Assembly: GCF_002752355.1 (NCBI RefSeq)
Contig: NZ_MRAV01000005.1
Location: 1 to 46,858 of the forward strand
Length of the DNA stretch: 46,858 nucleotides
Origin: Leucobacter sp. OLIS6
Lineage (GTDB): Bacteria; Actinomycetota; Actinomycetes; Actinomycetales; Microbacteriaceae
Direction: 5' to 3'
Every line of letters begins with the position of its first letter. Position 1 is the first letter of the stretch. The notes under the pieces were generated by a model. It was given only the letters and a program-made list of their open reading frames with translations, was not told the DNA's origin and made no database searches. The position numbers and the translations under genes are program-made. This document shows, piece by piece, positions 40,182 through 46,858 of this stretch.

Positions 40182-41065
40182 CCGTCTGGTTCACCCCGTC
40201 GTCCGATCCCGCCGACGCGCGGCTCGCCCTCGACGCGCTCGCCTCCGTCTTCGCCGACGGCCCCGCGCTGCTGCTCACCGGTGCCGGGATCAGCACCGAC
40301 TCGGGCATCCCCGACTACCGCGGGCCCGATTCCCCGCCGCGCAACCCGATGCGCATCGACCAGTACCTGCACGACGAGTCGTACCGTCGGCGTTTCTGGG
40401 CCGGCGCCCGCGTCGGTTTCGATGCGCTGCACGTCGAGCCGAACGACGGTCACCGTGCCGCGGCCGCGCTCGAGGCGGCCGGGATGCTCACCGGGATCGC
40501 CACGCAGAACGTCGACGGGCTCCACCAGCGCGCGGGCGCCCGGCAGGTGGTCGAACTGCACGGCAGCGGGGCGACGATCCGCTGCGTGGATCACGGGCAC
40601 CGCTGGAGCCGCGCCGAGGTGCTCGGCTGGTTCGACATCGCGAACCCCGGCTTCGCCGAGGCGAACGCCGGTGCGCGGATCGCACCGGACGGCGACGCGG
40701 AGGTCGAGGGCGTAGCGGGCGTCGTCGTACCCGTCTGCCCCGCGTGCGGCGGCATGCTGCGGCCCGACGTCGTCTACTTCGGCGAGCACGTGCCGCGCGA
40801 GGTCTTCGCCGCGGCCGAGACCCTGCTCACCGATGCCGCGGGCCTGCTCATCGCGGGCTCGTCGCTCGCGGTGAACACCGGGGTGCGCCTCGTGCACCGG
40901 GCGACCCGGCGCGAGATCCCCATCGGCGTGATCAACCGCGGGCCCACCGCGGCGGACGCGCGCGCCTCCGTGCGCGTCGAGGGCGGGGTGAGCGAGACGC
41001 TCTCGGGCCTCGCTGCGCGGCTCGGCGCCGAGCAGCGAGGCACCGGGGATCAGTCCAGCGCGTAG
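40178..41065 (+). CDS. Sir2-family NAD-dependent deacylase
   Basis: A 295-residue sirtuin. NAD-binding motifs are TGAGISTDSGIPDYRG (34-49) and TQNVDGLHQRAG (109-120), with the catalytic His128 in ELHGSG. The zinc module normally has four cysteines; here the first pair is Cys136 and His139 (RCVDHGH) and the second Cys187 and Cys190 (VCPACGG), a C-x2-H / C-x2-C arrangement. Class II sirtuins of this type remove acyl groups from lysine, often longer acyls. It begins by ATGA overlap with pucR, so both are co-translated. It ends by a 16-base convergent overlap with the SDR gene. Confidence 0.88.
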   Translation: MTVWFTPSSDPADARLALDALASVFADGPALLLTGAGISTDSGIPDYRGPDSPPRNPMRIDQYLHDESYRRRFWAGARVGFDALHVEPNDGHRAAAALEAAGMLTGIATQNVDGLHQRAGARQVVELHGSGATIRCVDHGHRWSRAEVLGWFDIANPGFAEANAGARIAPDGDAEVEGVAGVVVPVCPACGGMLRPDVVYFGEHVPREVFAAAETLLTDAAGLLIAGSSLAVNTGVRLVHRATRREIPIGVINRGPTAADARASVRVEGGVSETLSGLAARLGAEQRGTGDQSSA

Positions 41066-41643
41066 ATCCGGCCGTTCGAGATGCCCTCGACCGAACGCAC
41101 GAACGCCTGGCCCACCCGCTCGTCCGAGACCGGCTCGAACCCGGGGAAGGCATCGAAGTAGCCGGGCGCGGACGCGAGCACGGTCGGGCTCACCGCGTTG
41201 AGGCGGATCCCTCGGGGCAGCTCACCGGCCGCCGAGATCACGAACGACTCGACGGCCCCGTTCGCCATCGCCGCCGCGGCGCCCGTGGGCACTGCCTCGC
41301 GCGCCAGGATCCCGGTGGTGAGGGTGAACGATCCGCCGTCGCGCACGTGCGCGAGGCCGATACGCACGAGGTTGAGCTGGCTCAGCACCTTGCCCTCGAA
41401 CGCGGCGGTCAGATCCTCCGGGGTCAGGTCGGGCGCCGGCTTGAACGGCGCCGAGCCGTAAGCCGAGACGACCGCGTCGAACTCGCCGAGCTCGGCGAAG
41501 AGCCGCTCGATCGACGCCGCGTCCGACAGGTCGACGCCGGGTTCGGTGCTGCGGCTCACGCCGACGACCTCGTGCTTCTCGCGCAGCGCGGCCGCGGCTG
41601 CCGAGCCGACGTGCCCGGACGCTCCGACGATCAGAATCCTCAT
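41050..41643 (-). CDS. Short SDR-family protein lacking the YxxxK motif
   Basis: A 197-residue Rossmann protein. Nucleotide-binding motif MRILIVGASGHVGSAAAAALR at the N-terminus, then FDAVVSAYGSAPF and GELPRGIRLNAVSPTVL. The catalytic YxxxK of standard SDRs is missing: after TTGILAREAVPTG the region reads AAAAMANGAVESFV, without Tyr. This matches a family of short (~200 residue) SDR-like proteins of uncertain activity. An AAGGAG site precedes the ATG at 41643. It follows pyruvate carboxylase on the same strand, with a hairpin between, and is convergent with the sirtuin gene. Confidence 0.85.
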   Translation of the reverse strand: MRILIVGASGHVGSAAAAALREKHEVVGVSRSTEPGVDLSDAASIERLFAELGEFDAVVSAYGSAPFKPAPDLTPEDLTAAFEGKVLSQLNLVRIGLAHVRDGGSFTLTTGILAREAVPTGAAAAMANGAVESFVISAAGELPRGIRLNAVSPTVLASAPGYFDAFPGFEPVSDERVGQAFVRSVEGISNGRIYALD

Positions 41644-41661
41644 GCGGTGCTCCTTGTCCTT

Positions 41662-41680
41662 CGGTTCCCGGCGGGAACCG
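41662..41680 (-). terminator. Hairpin directly after the pyruvate carboxylase stop
   Basis: CGGTTCCC, a 3-base loop and GGGAACCG form a perfect 8-bp stem immediately after the pyc stop codon. No T tract follows, and it sits just before the SDR ribosome site, so it may weaken readthrough or mask that site. Confidence 0.45.
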
Positions 41681-41681
41681 C

Positions 41682-44600
41682 CTATTCGATCACGACGATC
41701 AGATCGCCGGCCTCCACGGAGCGCGCCCCCGAGAACACGATCCGCGACACGGTTCCCGTCACGGGTGCCGTGATCGCCGCTTCCATCTTCATCGCTTCGA
41801 TGACCGCGACCGGATGCCCGGCCTCGATGCGGTCGCCGACGGCGACCTTCACCGTCACGGTGCCCGAGAACGGCGCCGCGATCTGGCCCGGCACGGTCCG
41901 GTCGGCCTTCTCGGCGACCGGAGCCGAGACGGCGACCCGCTCGTCCTTCACAAACACGGGGCGCAGCTGGCCGTTGACCCGAACCATGACCGTGCGCACG
42001 CCCTTGTCGTCGGCATCGCCGATCGCCTCGAGACCGACGTAGAGCCGGACGCCCTTCGCGAGGTCGACCGCGTGCTCGGTGCCGGAGTCGAGACCGTACA
42101 GGTAGTCACCGGTGTCGAGGATCGACAGGTCCCCGAAGCTCTCGCGGGCGGCCTGGAACTGCGCGGTCGGTTGCGGGAAGAGCAGCCGGTTGAGCGCGTC
42201 GCGGCGCTCGGCGCTGCTGCCGTCGAGCAGTGCCGAGTCCTCGGCCGAGACGCTCGCGGTCTCGGGACGCACCTGACGCCCGGCGAGGACCTTCGACCGG
42301 AAGGGCTCCGGCCAGCCGCCGGGGATCTCGCCGAGCTCGCCTGCGAGGAACCCCACGACCGAGTCCGGCACGTCGTAGCTCTGCGGGTTCTGCTCGAAAT
42401 CGGCGGGATCGGCGTCGACCGCCGCGAGGTGCAGCGCGAGATCGCCGACGACCTTCGACGAGGGCGTGACCTTCGGGATCCGTCCGAGGATCCGGTCGGC
42501 CGCCGCGTACATGTCCTCGATCTTCTCGAAGTTCTCCGAGAGGCCGAGCGCGATGGCCTGCTGGCGAAGGTTCGAGAGCTGGCCGCCCGGGATCTCGTGC
42601 GCGTAGACCCGGCCGGTCGGCGAGGGCAGCCCCGATTCGAAGGGCTTGTAGAGCGTGCGTACCGCGTCCCAGTAGGGCTCGAGCGCGAACACGGCGTCCT
42701 GCGAGAGTCCGGTGTCGCGCTCGGTGTCGGCGAGCGCCGCGACGAGCGCCGAGAGCGACGGCTGGCTCGTGGTCCCCGACATCGGTGCCGACGCGGCGTC
42801 GACCGCGTCGACGCCGGCCTCCGACGCCGCGAGCAGCGTCGCGAGCTGCCCGCCCGGGGTGTCGTGGGTGTGCAGGTGCACCGGCAGGTCGAATCGCTCG
42901 CGCAGGGCGCGGACCAGTTTCGCCGCGGCCGCGGGACGCAGCAGTCCCGCCATGTCCTTGATCGCGAGCACGTGGGCGCCGGCGCCCACGATCTCGTCGG
43001 CGAGGCCGAGGTAGTAGTCGAGCGTGTACTTGTCCTCGTTCGGGTCGAGCAGATTGCCCGTGTAAGCCATCGCGACCTCTGCGACGGCCGTGCCGGACTC
43101 GCGCACCGCGTCGATCGCGACCCGCATCTGCTTCACGTCGTTGAGCGCATCGAAGATGCGGAACACGTCGACCCCGGTCGCCGCCGCCTCGCGCACGAAC
43201 GCGCGGGCCACGGACTCGGGGTAGGGGGTGTAGCCGACGGTGTTCTGCCCGCGCAGCAGCATCTGGATCGGCACGTTCGGCAGGGCCTCGCGCAGGGCGG
43301 CGAGCCGCTCCCACGGGTCTTCCCCGAGGAACCGGAGCGCGACGTCGTAGGTCGCGCCGCCCCAGGCTTCCACCGACCACAGCTGCGGGGTGAGCCGGGC
43401 GACGTGCGGGGCGACCGCGAGCAGATCGCGAGTGCGCACGCGCGTGGCGAGCAGGCTCTGGTGGGCGTCGCGGAACGTCGTCTCGGTCACCGCAAGCGCG
43501 GTCTGCTCGCGCAGGCTCTTCGCGTAGTCCTCGGGGCCGAGCTCGAGCAGGCGCTGGCGGTAGCCCGCGGGCGCCGGCGCGTCGAGATCGACGACCGGCA
43601 GCTTCACCCGCGGCTCGATCGCGCCGGGGCGGGCGCCGTTCGGCTGGTTCACCGTCACGTCGGCGAGGTACTGGAGGACGCGCGTCGCGCGATCCTTCGG
43701 CTTGTTGAGCGTCAGCAGTTCGGGTCGTTCCTCGATGAACGAGGTCGACACGTCGCCCGCACGGAACGCGGGGTCGGCGAGCACCGCCTGCAGGAACGGG
43801 ATATTGGTGGCGACGCCGCGGATCCGGAACTCGGCGAGCGCGCGCTCGGCGCGGCCGACCGCACCCGCGAAGTCGCGACCGCGGCAGGTGAGCTTCGCGA
43901 GCATGGAGTCGAAGTGGGGGCTGATGTGCGCGCCCGGGTTGATCGTGCCGCCGTCGAGTCGTACCCCGCCGCCGCCCGGCGAGCGGTAGGCCGTGATGCG
44001 GCCGAGGTCGGGACGGAAGCCGTTCGCGGGGTCCTCGGTCGTGATGCGGCACTGCAGGGCCGCGCCGCGCAGCTGGATCCGGTCCTGCGTGAGCCCGAGC
44101 TCCTCGAGCGTCGCCCCGGCCGCGATCCGCATCTGCGCCTGCACGAGGTCGACGTCGGTCACCTCCTCGGTGACGGTGTGCTCGACCTGGATGCGCGGGT
44201 TCATCTCGATGAACACGTGCTCGCCGCTGCGCTCCCCCTCGGTGTCGAGCAGGAACTCGACCGTGCCGGCGTTCTCGTAGCCGATCGACTCGGCGAAGGC
44301 GATGGCGTCGCGGGTGAGCGCGTCGCGCTTCTCCTGCGGCAGGTTGGGCGCCGGCGCGATCTCGACGACCTTCTGGTGCCGGCGCTGCACCGAGCAGTCG
44401 CGCTCGTAGAGGTGCACCGTGGCGCCGGTGCGGTCGGCGAGCACCTGCACCTCGATGTGACGCGGGCGCAGCACGGCCTGCTCGATGAACATCGTGGCAT
44501 CGCCGAACGCCGACTCCGCCTCGCGCATCGCGCTCTCGAGGGCGTCCCGCAGGTCCTCCTCGCGCTCCACCCGGCGCATGCCGCGGCCGCCGCCGCCCGC

Positions 44601-45080
44601 GACGGCCTTCGCGAACACCGGGAAGCCGATGCCGCGCGCGCCCTCGATGAGCGCGTCGACGTCGGTCGAGGGCGGGGTCGAACGCAGCACCGGCACACCC
44701 GCGGCGATCGCGTGCTCCTTGGCCGCGACCTTGTTGCCGGCCATCTCGAGCGCGCGGCGGCCGGGGCCGATGAACCGGATCCCTGCGGTCTCCGCGGCCG
44801 CGGCCAGCTCGGGATTCTCCGACAGGAAGCCGTATCCCGGGTAGATCGCGTCGCAACCCGCTTCCTTCGCGACCCGCACGATCTCGGCGACGTCGAGGTA
44901 GGCCCGCACGGGGTGCCCCTCGGTGCCGATGAGGTACGCCTCGTCGGCCTTCAGCCGATGCAGCGAATTGCGGTCCTCGTAGGGGAAGACGGCAACGGTC
45001 TTCGCGCCCAGCTCGTAGGCCGCGCGGAAGGCGCGGATGGCGATTTCGCCGCGGTTGGCGACCAGGATCTTCCGGAACAT
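41682..45080 (-). CDS. pyc: Pyruvate carboxylase
   Basis: A 1132-residue biotin enzyme, the size of single-chain pyruvate carboxylases, that carboxylates pyruvate to oxaloacetate for anaplerosis. The N-terminal biotin carboxylase domain begins FRKILVANRGEIAIRAFRAA, has the ATP loop KAVAGGGGRGMRRV and EMNPRIQVEHTVTEE. The central carboxyltransferase domain shows TTFRDAHQSLLATRVRT, VEAWGGATYDVALRFL, and HLHTHDTPG (metal site). The C-terminal carrier has biotinylated Lys1098 in IEAMKMEAAI. A weak ribosome site (AAAGGA) precedes the ATG at 45080. The aldehyde dehydrogenase terminator is just upstream. Confidence 0.97.
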   Translation of the reverse strand: MFRKILVANRGEIAIRAFRAAYELGAKTVAVFPYEDRNSLHRLKADEAYLIGTEGHPVRAYLDVAEIVRVAKEAGCDAIYPGYGFLSENPELAAAAETAGIRFIGPGRRALEMAGNKVAAKEHAIAAGVPVLRSTPPSTDVDALIEGARGIGFPVFAKAVAGGGGRGMRRVEREEDLRDALESAMREAESAFGDATMFIEQAVLRPRHIEVQVLADRTGATVHLYERDCSVQRRHQKVVEIAPAPNLPQEKRDALTRDAIAFAESIGYENAGTVEFLLDTEGERSGEHVFIEMNPRIQVEHTVTEEVTDVDLVQAQMRIAAGATLEELGLTQDRIQLRGAALQCRITTEDPANGFRPDLGRITAYRSPGGGGVRLDGGTINPGAHISPHFDSMLAKLTCRGRDFAGAVGRAERALAEFRIRGVATNIPFLQAVLADPAFRAGDVSTSFIEERPELLTLNKPKDRATRVLQYLADVTVNQPNGARPGAIEPRVKLPVVDLDAPAPAGYRQRLLELGPEDYAKSLREQTALAVTETTFRDAHQSLLATRVRTRDLLAVAPHVARLTPQLWSVEAWGGATYDVALRFLGEDPWERLAALREALPNVPIQMLLRGQNTVGYTPYPESVARAFVREAAATGVDVFRIFDALNDVKQMRVAIDAVRESGTAVAEVAMAYTGNLLDPNEDKYTLDYYLGLADEIVGAGAHVLAIKDMAGLLRPAAAAKLVRALRERFDLPVHLHTHDTPGGQLATLLAASEAGVDAVDAASAPMSGTTSQPSLSALVAALADTERDTGLSQDAVFALEPYWDAVRTLYKPFESGLPSPTGRVYAHEIPGGQLSNLRQQAIALGLSENFEKIEDMYAAADRILGRIPKVTPSSKVVGDLALHLAAVDADPADFEQNPQSYDVPDSVVGFLAGELGEIPGGWPEPFRSKVLAGRQVRPETASVSAEDSALLDGSSAERRDALNRLLFPQPTAQFQAARESFGDLSILDTGDYLYGLDSGTEHAVDLAKGVRLYVGLEAIGDADDKGVRTVMVRVNGQLRPVFVKDERVAVSAPVAEKADRTVPGQIAAPFSGTVTVKVAVGDRIEAGHPVAVIEAMKMEAAITAPVTGTVSRIVFSGARSVEAGDLIVVIE

Positions 45081-45133
45081 CGGTGGTGCGGGTCCTTTCT
45101 CGGGGGCCTCGGGGTGAGAGGCGTCTGAGGGAA

Positions 45134-45167
45134 ACGGCCGCCCCTCGCGTGGGCGAGGGGCGGCCGT
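45134..45167 (-). terminator. Strong hairpin terminator of the aldehyde dehydrogenase gene
   Basis: A perfect 15-bp stem (ACGGCCGCCCCTCGC and complement) with a 4-base loop, followed by TTTCCC on the minus strand. It lies nine bases after the stop codon of the aldehyde dehydrogenase and before pyc. Confidence 0.9.
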
Positions 45168-45176
45168 CGTACTGCG

Positions 45177-46553
45177 CTACTCCGAGACGAAGTAGAGGCG
45201 CTTGTTGGCGAACTCGCCGATGCCGACCGGCCCCATCTCGCGGCCGAAGCCGGAGCGCTTCACACCGCCGAACGGGATCTCGGCCGCCTCGGCGGCGATG
45301 ATGTTGACGTGCGCCATGCCGACCTCGAGCTTCGAGGCGACGCGAGCAGCGCGGGCCTCGTCGGTCGAGAAGACGGATCCGCCGAGGCCGAGCGCGCAAT
45401 CGTTCGCGAGTTCGAGCGCTTCCTCGTCGCTGTGCACCTTATAGACGGTCGCCACGGGTCCGAAGATCTCCTCGCGGTAGGAGTCGGACTCGCGAGGCAC
45501 ATCGACGAGCACGGTCGGCGAGTAGTACGCCGCGGGTCCTTCGGACAGCACGCCGCCGGCGAGCACCCGTGCGCCCTCGGACACGGCCTGCTGCACCTGC
45601 GCGTTCACGGTCTCCGCCGCGGCACGGGTGGAGAGCGGCACGTATTCGCCCTCGCCCAGGTTCAGCTGGTCGCCGGGCGTGAGGCCCTCGGCGAGCTTCA
45701 CGAGCTCGGCGACGAACTCGTCGTAGATGTCGGCCATGACGATGAGACGCTTGTTGGAGTTGCAGACCTGACCCGCGTTGTAGGTGCGGAAGTCCCACGC
45801 GGCCTTGGCGACGCCCGCGACGTCGTCGGAGTCGAGCACGACCATGGGGTCGATCCCGCCGAGTTCGAGCACGCACTTCTTGAGGTGCGTGCCGGCCTGG
45901 GCGCCGATGATCGCGCCCGCGCGCTCGGAGCCGGTGAGGGAGACGCCCTGCACCCGGGGGTCGGCGATCATGGTCGCGATCTGCTCGTGCGAGACGAACG
46001 CCGCCTGGTAGCCGCCGACGGGCACGCCGGCCTGCTCCATGATCTCCTGGATCACGAGGTTGGACTTCGCGCAGATGTCGGCGTGCTTGAGGATGATGGT
46101 GTTGCCGAGCACGAGGTTCGGCGCTGCGAAACGGGCCACCTGGTAGTAGGGGAAGTTCCAGGGCATGACGCCGAGGAGCACGCCGAGCGGCAGGTGCTCC
46201 ATGACCGCCTTGCCGGGGATCGTGCTGGGGATCTCGTAGTCGGTGATGAGGCCGGGCCCGTAGACGGCGTAGTAGTCGATGATCGCGGTCGCGAAATCGA
46301 CCTCGTCGAGGCTCTCGGCGATCGACTTGCCCATCTCGAGGGCGATGATCTCGGCGAGCTCCTCGCGGCGCTCCGCGAAGATCTCGGCGACGCGCTTCAC
46401 GACGGCGGCGCGCTCCTGCACGCTGCGCTCGCGCCACTCGCGGTAGGCGGTGTCCGCCGCGGCGAGCTGCTGCTCGACCTGGGCATCGGTCGCGGATTCG
46501 AAGGTCTCGACAATCTCCCCCGTCGCGGGGTTCTGAACTCGATACTTCGCCAT
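45177..46553 (-). CDS. NAD(P)-dependent succinate-semialdehyde-type aldehyde dehydrogenase
   Basis: A 458-residue aldehyde dehydrogenase. Catalytic Cys264 lies in NAGQVCNSNK and the general base Glu230 in VLELGGIDPMVV; MPWNFPYYQVARF, SLTGSERAG, EEIFGPVATVYKV and PFGGVKRSGFGREMG are also intact. Length and pattern match the GabD/Sad branch that oxidises succinate semialdehyde, though gamma-aminobutyraldehyde or other aldehydes are possible. An AGGAAA ribosome site precedes the ATG at 46553. It has its own strong terminator. It could receive aldehydes from the amine oxidase, but the genes are 12 kb apart and not one operon. Confidence 0.9.
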   Translation of the reverse strand: MAKYRVQNPATGEIVETFESATDAQVEQQLAAADTAYREWRERSVQERAAVVKRVAEIFAERREELAEIIALEMGKSIAESLDEVDFATAIIDYYAVYGPGLITDYEIPSTIPGKAVMEHLPLGVLLGVMPWNFPYYQVARFAAPNLVLGNTIILKHADICAKSNLVIQEIMEQAGVPVGGYQAAFVSHEQIATMIADPRVQGVSLTGSERAGAIIGAQAGTHLKKCVLELGGIDPMVVLDSDDVAGVAKAAWDFRTYNAGQVCNSNKRLIVMADIYDEFVAELVKLAEGLTPGDQLNLGEGEYVPLSTRAAAETVNAQVQQAVSEGARVLAGGVLSEGPAAYYSPTVLVDVPRESDSYREEIFGPVATVYKVHSDEEALELANDCALGLGGSVFSTDEARAARVASKLEVGMAHVNIIAAEAAEIPFGGVKRSGFGREMGPVGIGEFANKRLYFVSE

Positions 46554-46858
46554 GATCTATCTGTTTCCTGTCTTCCACACGGCGAACCACATCGTCGCCA
46601 GTCACGTCTATGCTCGCATCTTTCGCGGGTCGAGCGCACCTTCACCTGCTCCGGCCTTCGGCCGTCGTGCAGACAGAGTGACCCGGCAACATGGATATCA
46701 GCACGGTCCGCGGTCGCTCCGGCGGCGATGGCCGCCCCTACCGGCAGCGGCGCGTTCCTGGCACGAAGGCCTCGGGGAACGCAAAAAGGGGCGGGGCGGC
46801 CTCGCGTTCGCGCGAGACCGCCCCGCCCCGGAGTCGCCCTGGCTCTTATAGTCAATAG
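46554..46858. other. Intergenic region at the right edge
   Basis: 305 bases without a convincing gene. It holds the promoter region of the aldehyde dehydrogenase (no clear -35/-10 seen) and, near the right end, a terminator for a minus-strand gene lying beyond the window. An open frame of 99 codons on the plus strand crosses that terminator and is not credible. Confidence 0.6.
46788..46829 (-). terminator. Terminator with TTCG loop for a gene beyond the right edge
   Basis: A 19-bp stem with one mismatch, arms beginning GGGGCGGGGCGG, closed by a stable loop (TTCG on the plus strand, CGAA on the minus). On the minus strand it is followed by TTTTTGC, a true T tract, so it terminates a leftward gene outside the window. 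Confidence 0.85.

Noticed and set aside
41814..45128. A 1104-codon frame antisense to pyruvate carboxylase
   Set aside because: The minus strand encodes an intact pyruvate carboxylase with all motifs; the opposite frame has none.
46552..46851. A 99-codon plus-strand frame at the right edge
   Set aside because: It crosses a strong hairpin with a T tract, starts opposite the aldehyde dehydrogenase start codon, and has no recognisable domain.
1..46858. CRISPR arrays, insertion sequences, integrases, phage genes
   Set aside because: No regularly spaced repeats, transposase motifs or integrase genes were seen; composition is even throughout.

Overview
The window is very GC-rich, with dense genes, many start/stop overlaps of the ATGA, GTGA and TGATG type, tRNAs of which one lacks an encoded CCA, and many leaderless start sites (TANNNT, six bases, then the start codon). 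This fits an actinobacterium. Gene content and the serS / diacylglycerol kinase neighbourhood suggest Micrococcales, probably Microbacteriaceae; the genus is not determined. No mobile element, CRISPR array, rRNA or phage gene was seen.

Region 1 (1-16.0 kb) is mostly core. It holds a DUF4870 membrane protein cut at its 5' end, an aminotransferase, a divergent SRAP (YedK/HMCES) protein, two tRNA-Ser genes (GCU and UGA) close to serS, an LCP cell-wall ligase, a Cof-type HAD phosphatase, a diacylglycerol kinase-like enzyme and a YCII protein. A PadR/HAAS membrane-protein pair, pheA, pgm, a NagD-like phosphatase and a two-component system with a VanZ-like protein follow.

Region 2 (16.0-24.5 kb) is a probable six-gene catabolic operon on the minus strand. 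In transcription order it encodes an amidase, a small membrane protein, an SSS symporter, an M20 amidohydrolase, a CaiB/BaiF CoA-transferase and a fused AccD-AccA carboxyltransferase. A tandem Lrp/AsnC regulator is divergent from it, with an ATCGT-repeat operator between. Together they look like uptake of an amide- or N-acyl-linked compound, hydrolysis, CoA activation and acyl-CoA (de)carboxylation. The substrate is unknown, and this is the best candidate here for an undescribed pathway.

Region 3 (24.5-31.5 kb) is a divergent regulon. A GntR repressor gene, a cytosolic gamma-glutamyltransferase and a TauE/SafE exporter run leftwards. An amino-acid ABC importer (lipoprotein, permease, ATPase) and an unusual ureohydrolase run rightwards. 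A consensus-like promoter with a 15-bp FadR-type palindrome sits between them. The ureohydrolase has lost one of the canonical metal-binding histidines.

Region 4 (31.5-46.9 kb) holds pyrE, a flavin amine oxidase divergent from a TetR regulator, a second amino-acid ABC importer, a diaminopimelate decarboxylase (lysA) divergent from a PucR regulator plus a sirtuin, a short SDR lacking YxxxK, pyruvate carboxylase and a succinate-semialdehyde-type aldehyde dehydrogenase. Regions 3 and 4 read together as amino acid, amine and guanidine nitrogen metabolism, but that link is inferred from gene families only.
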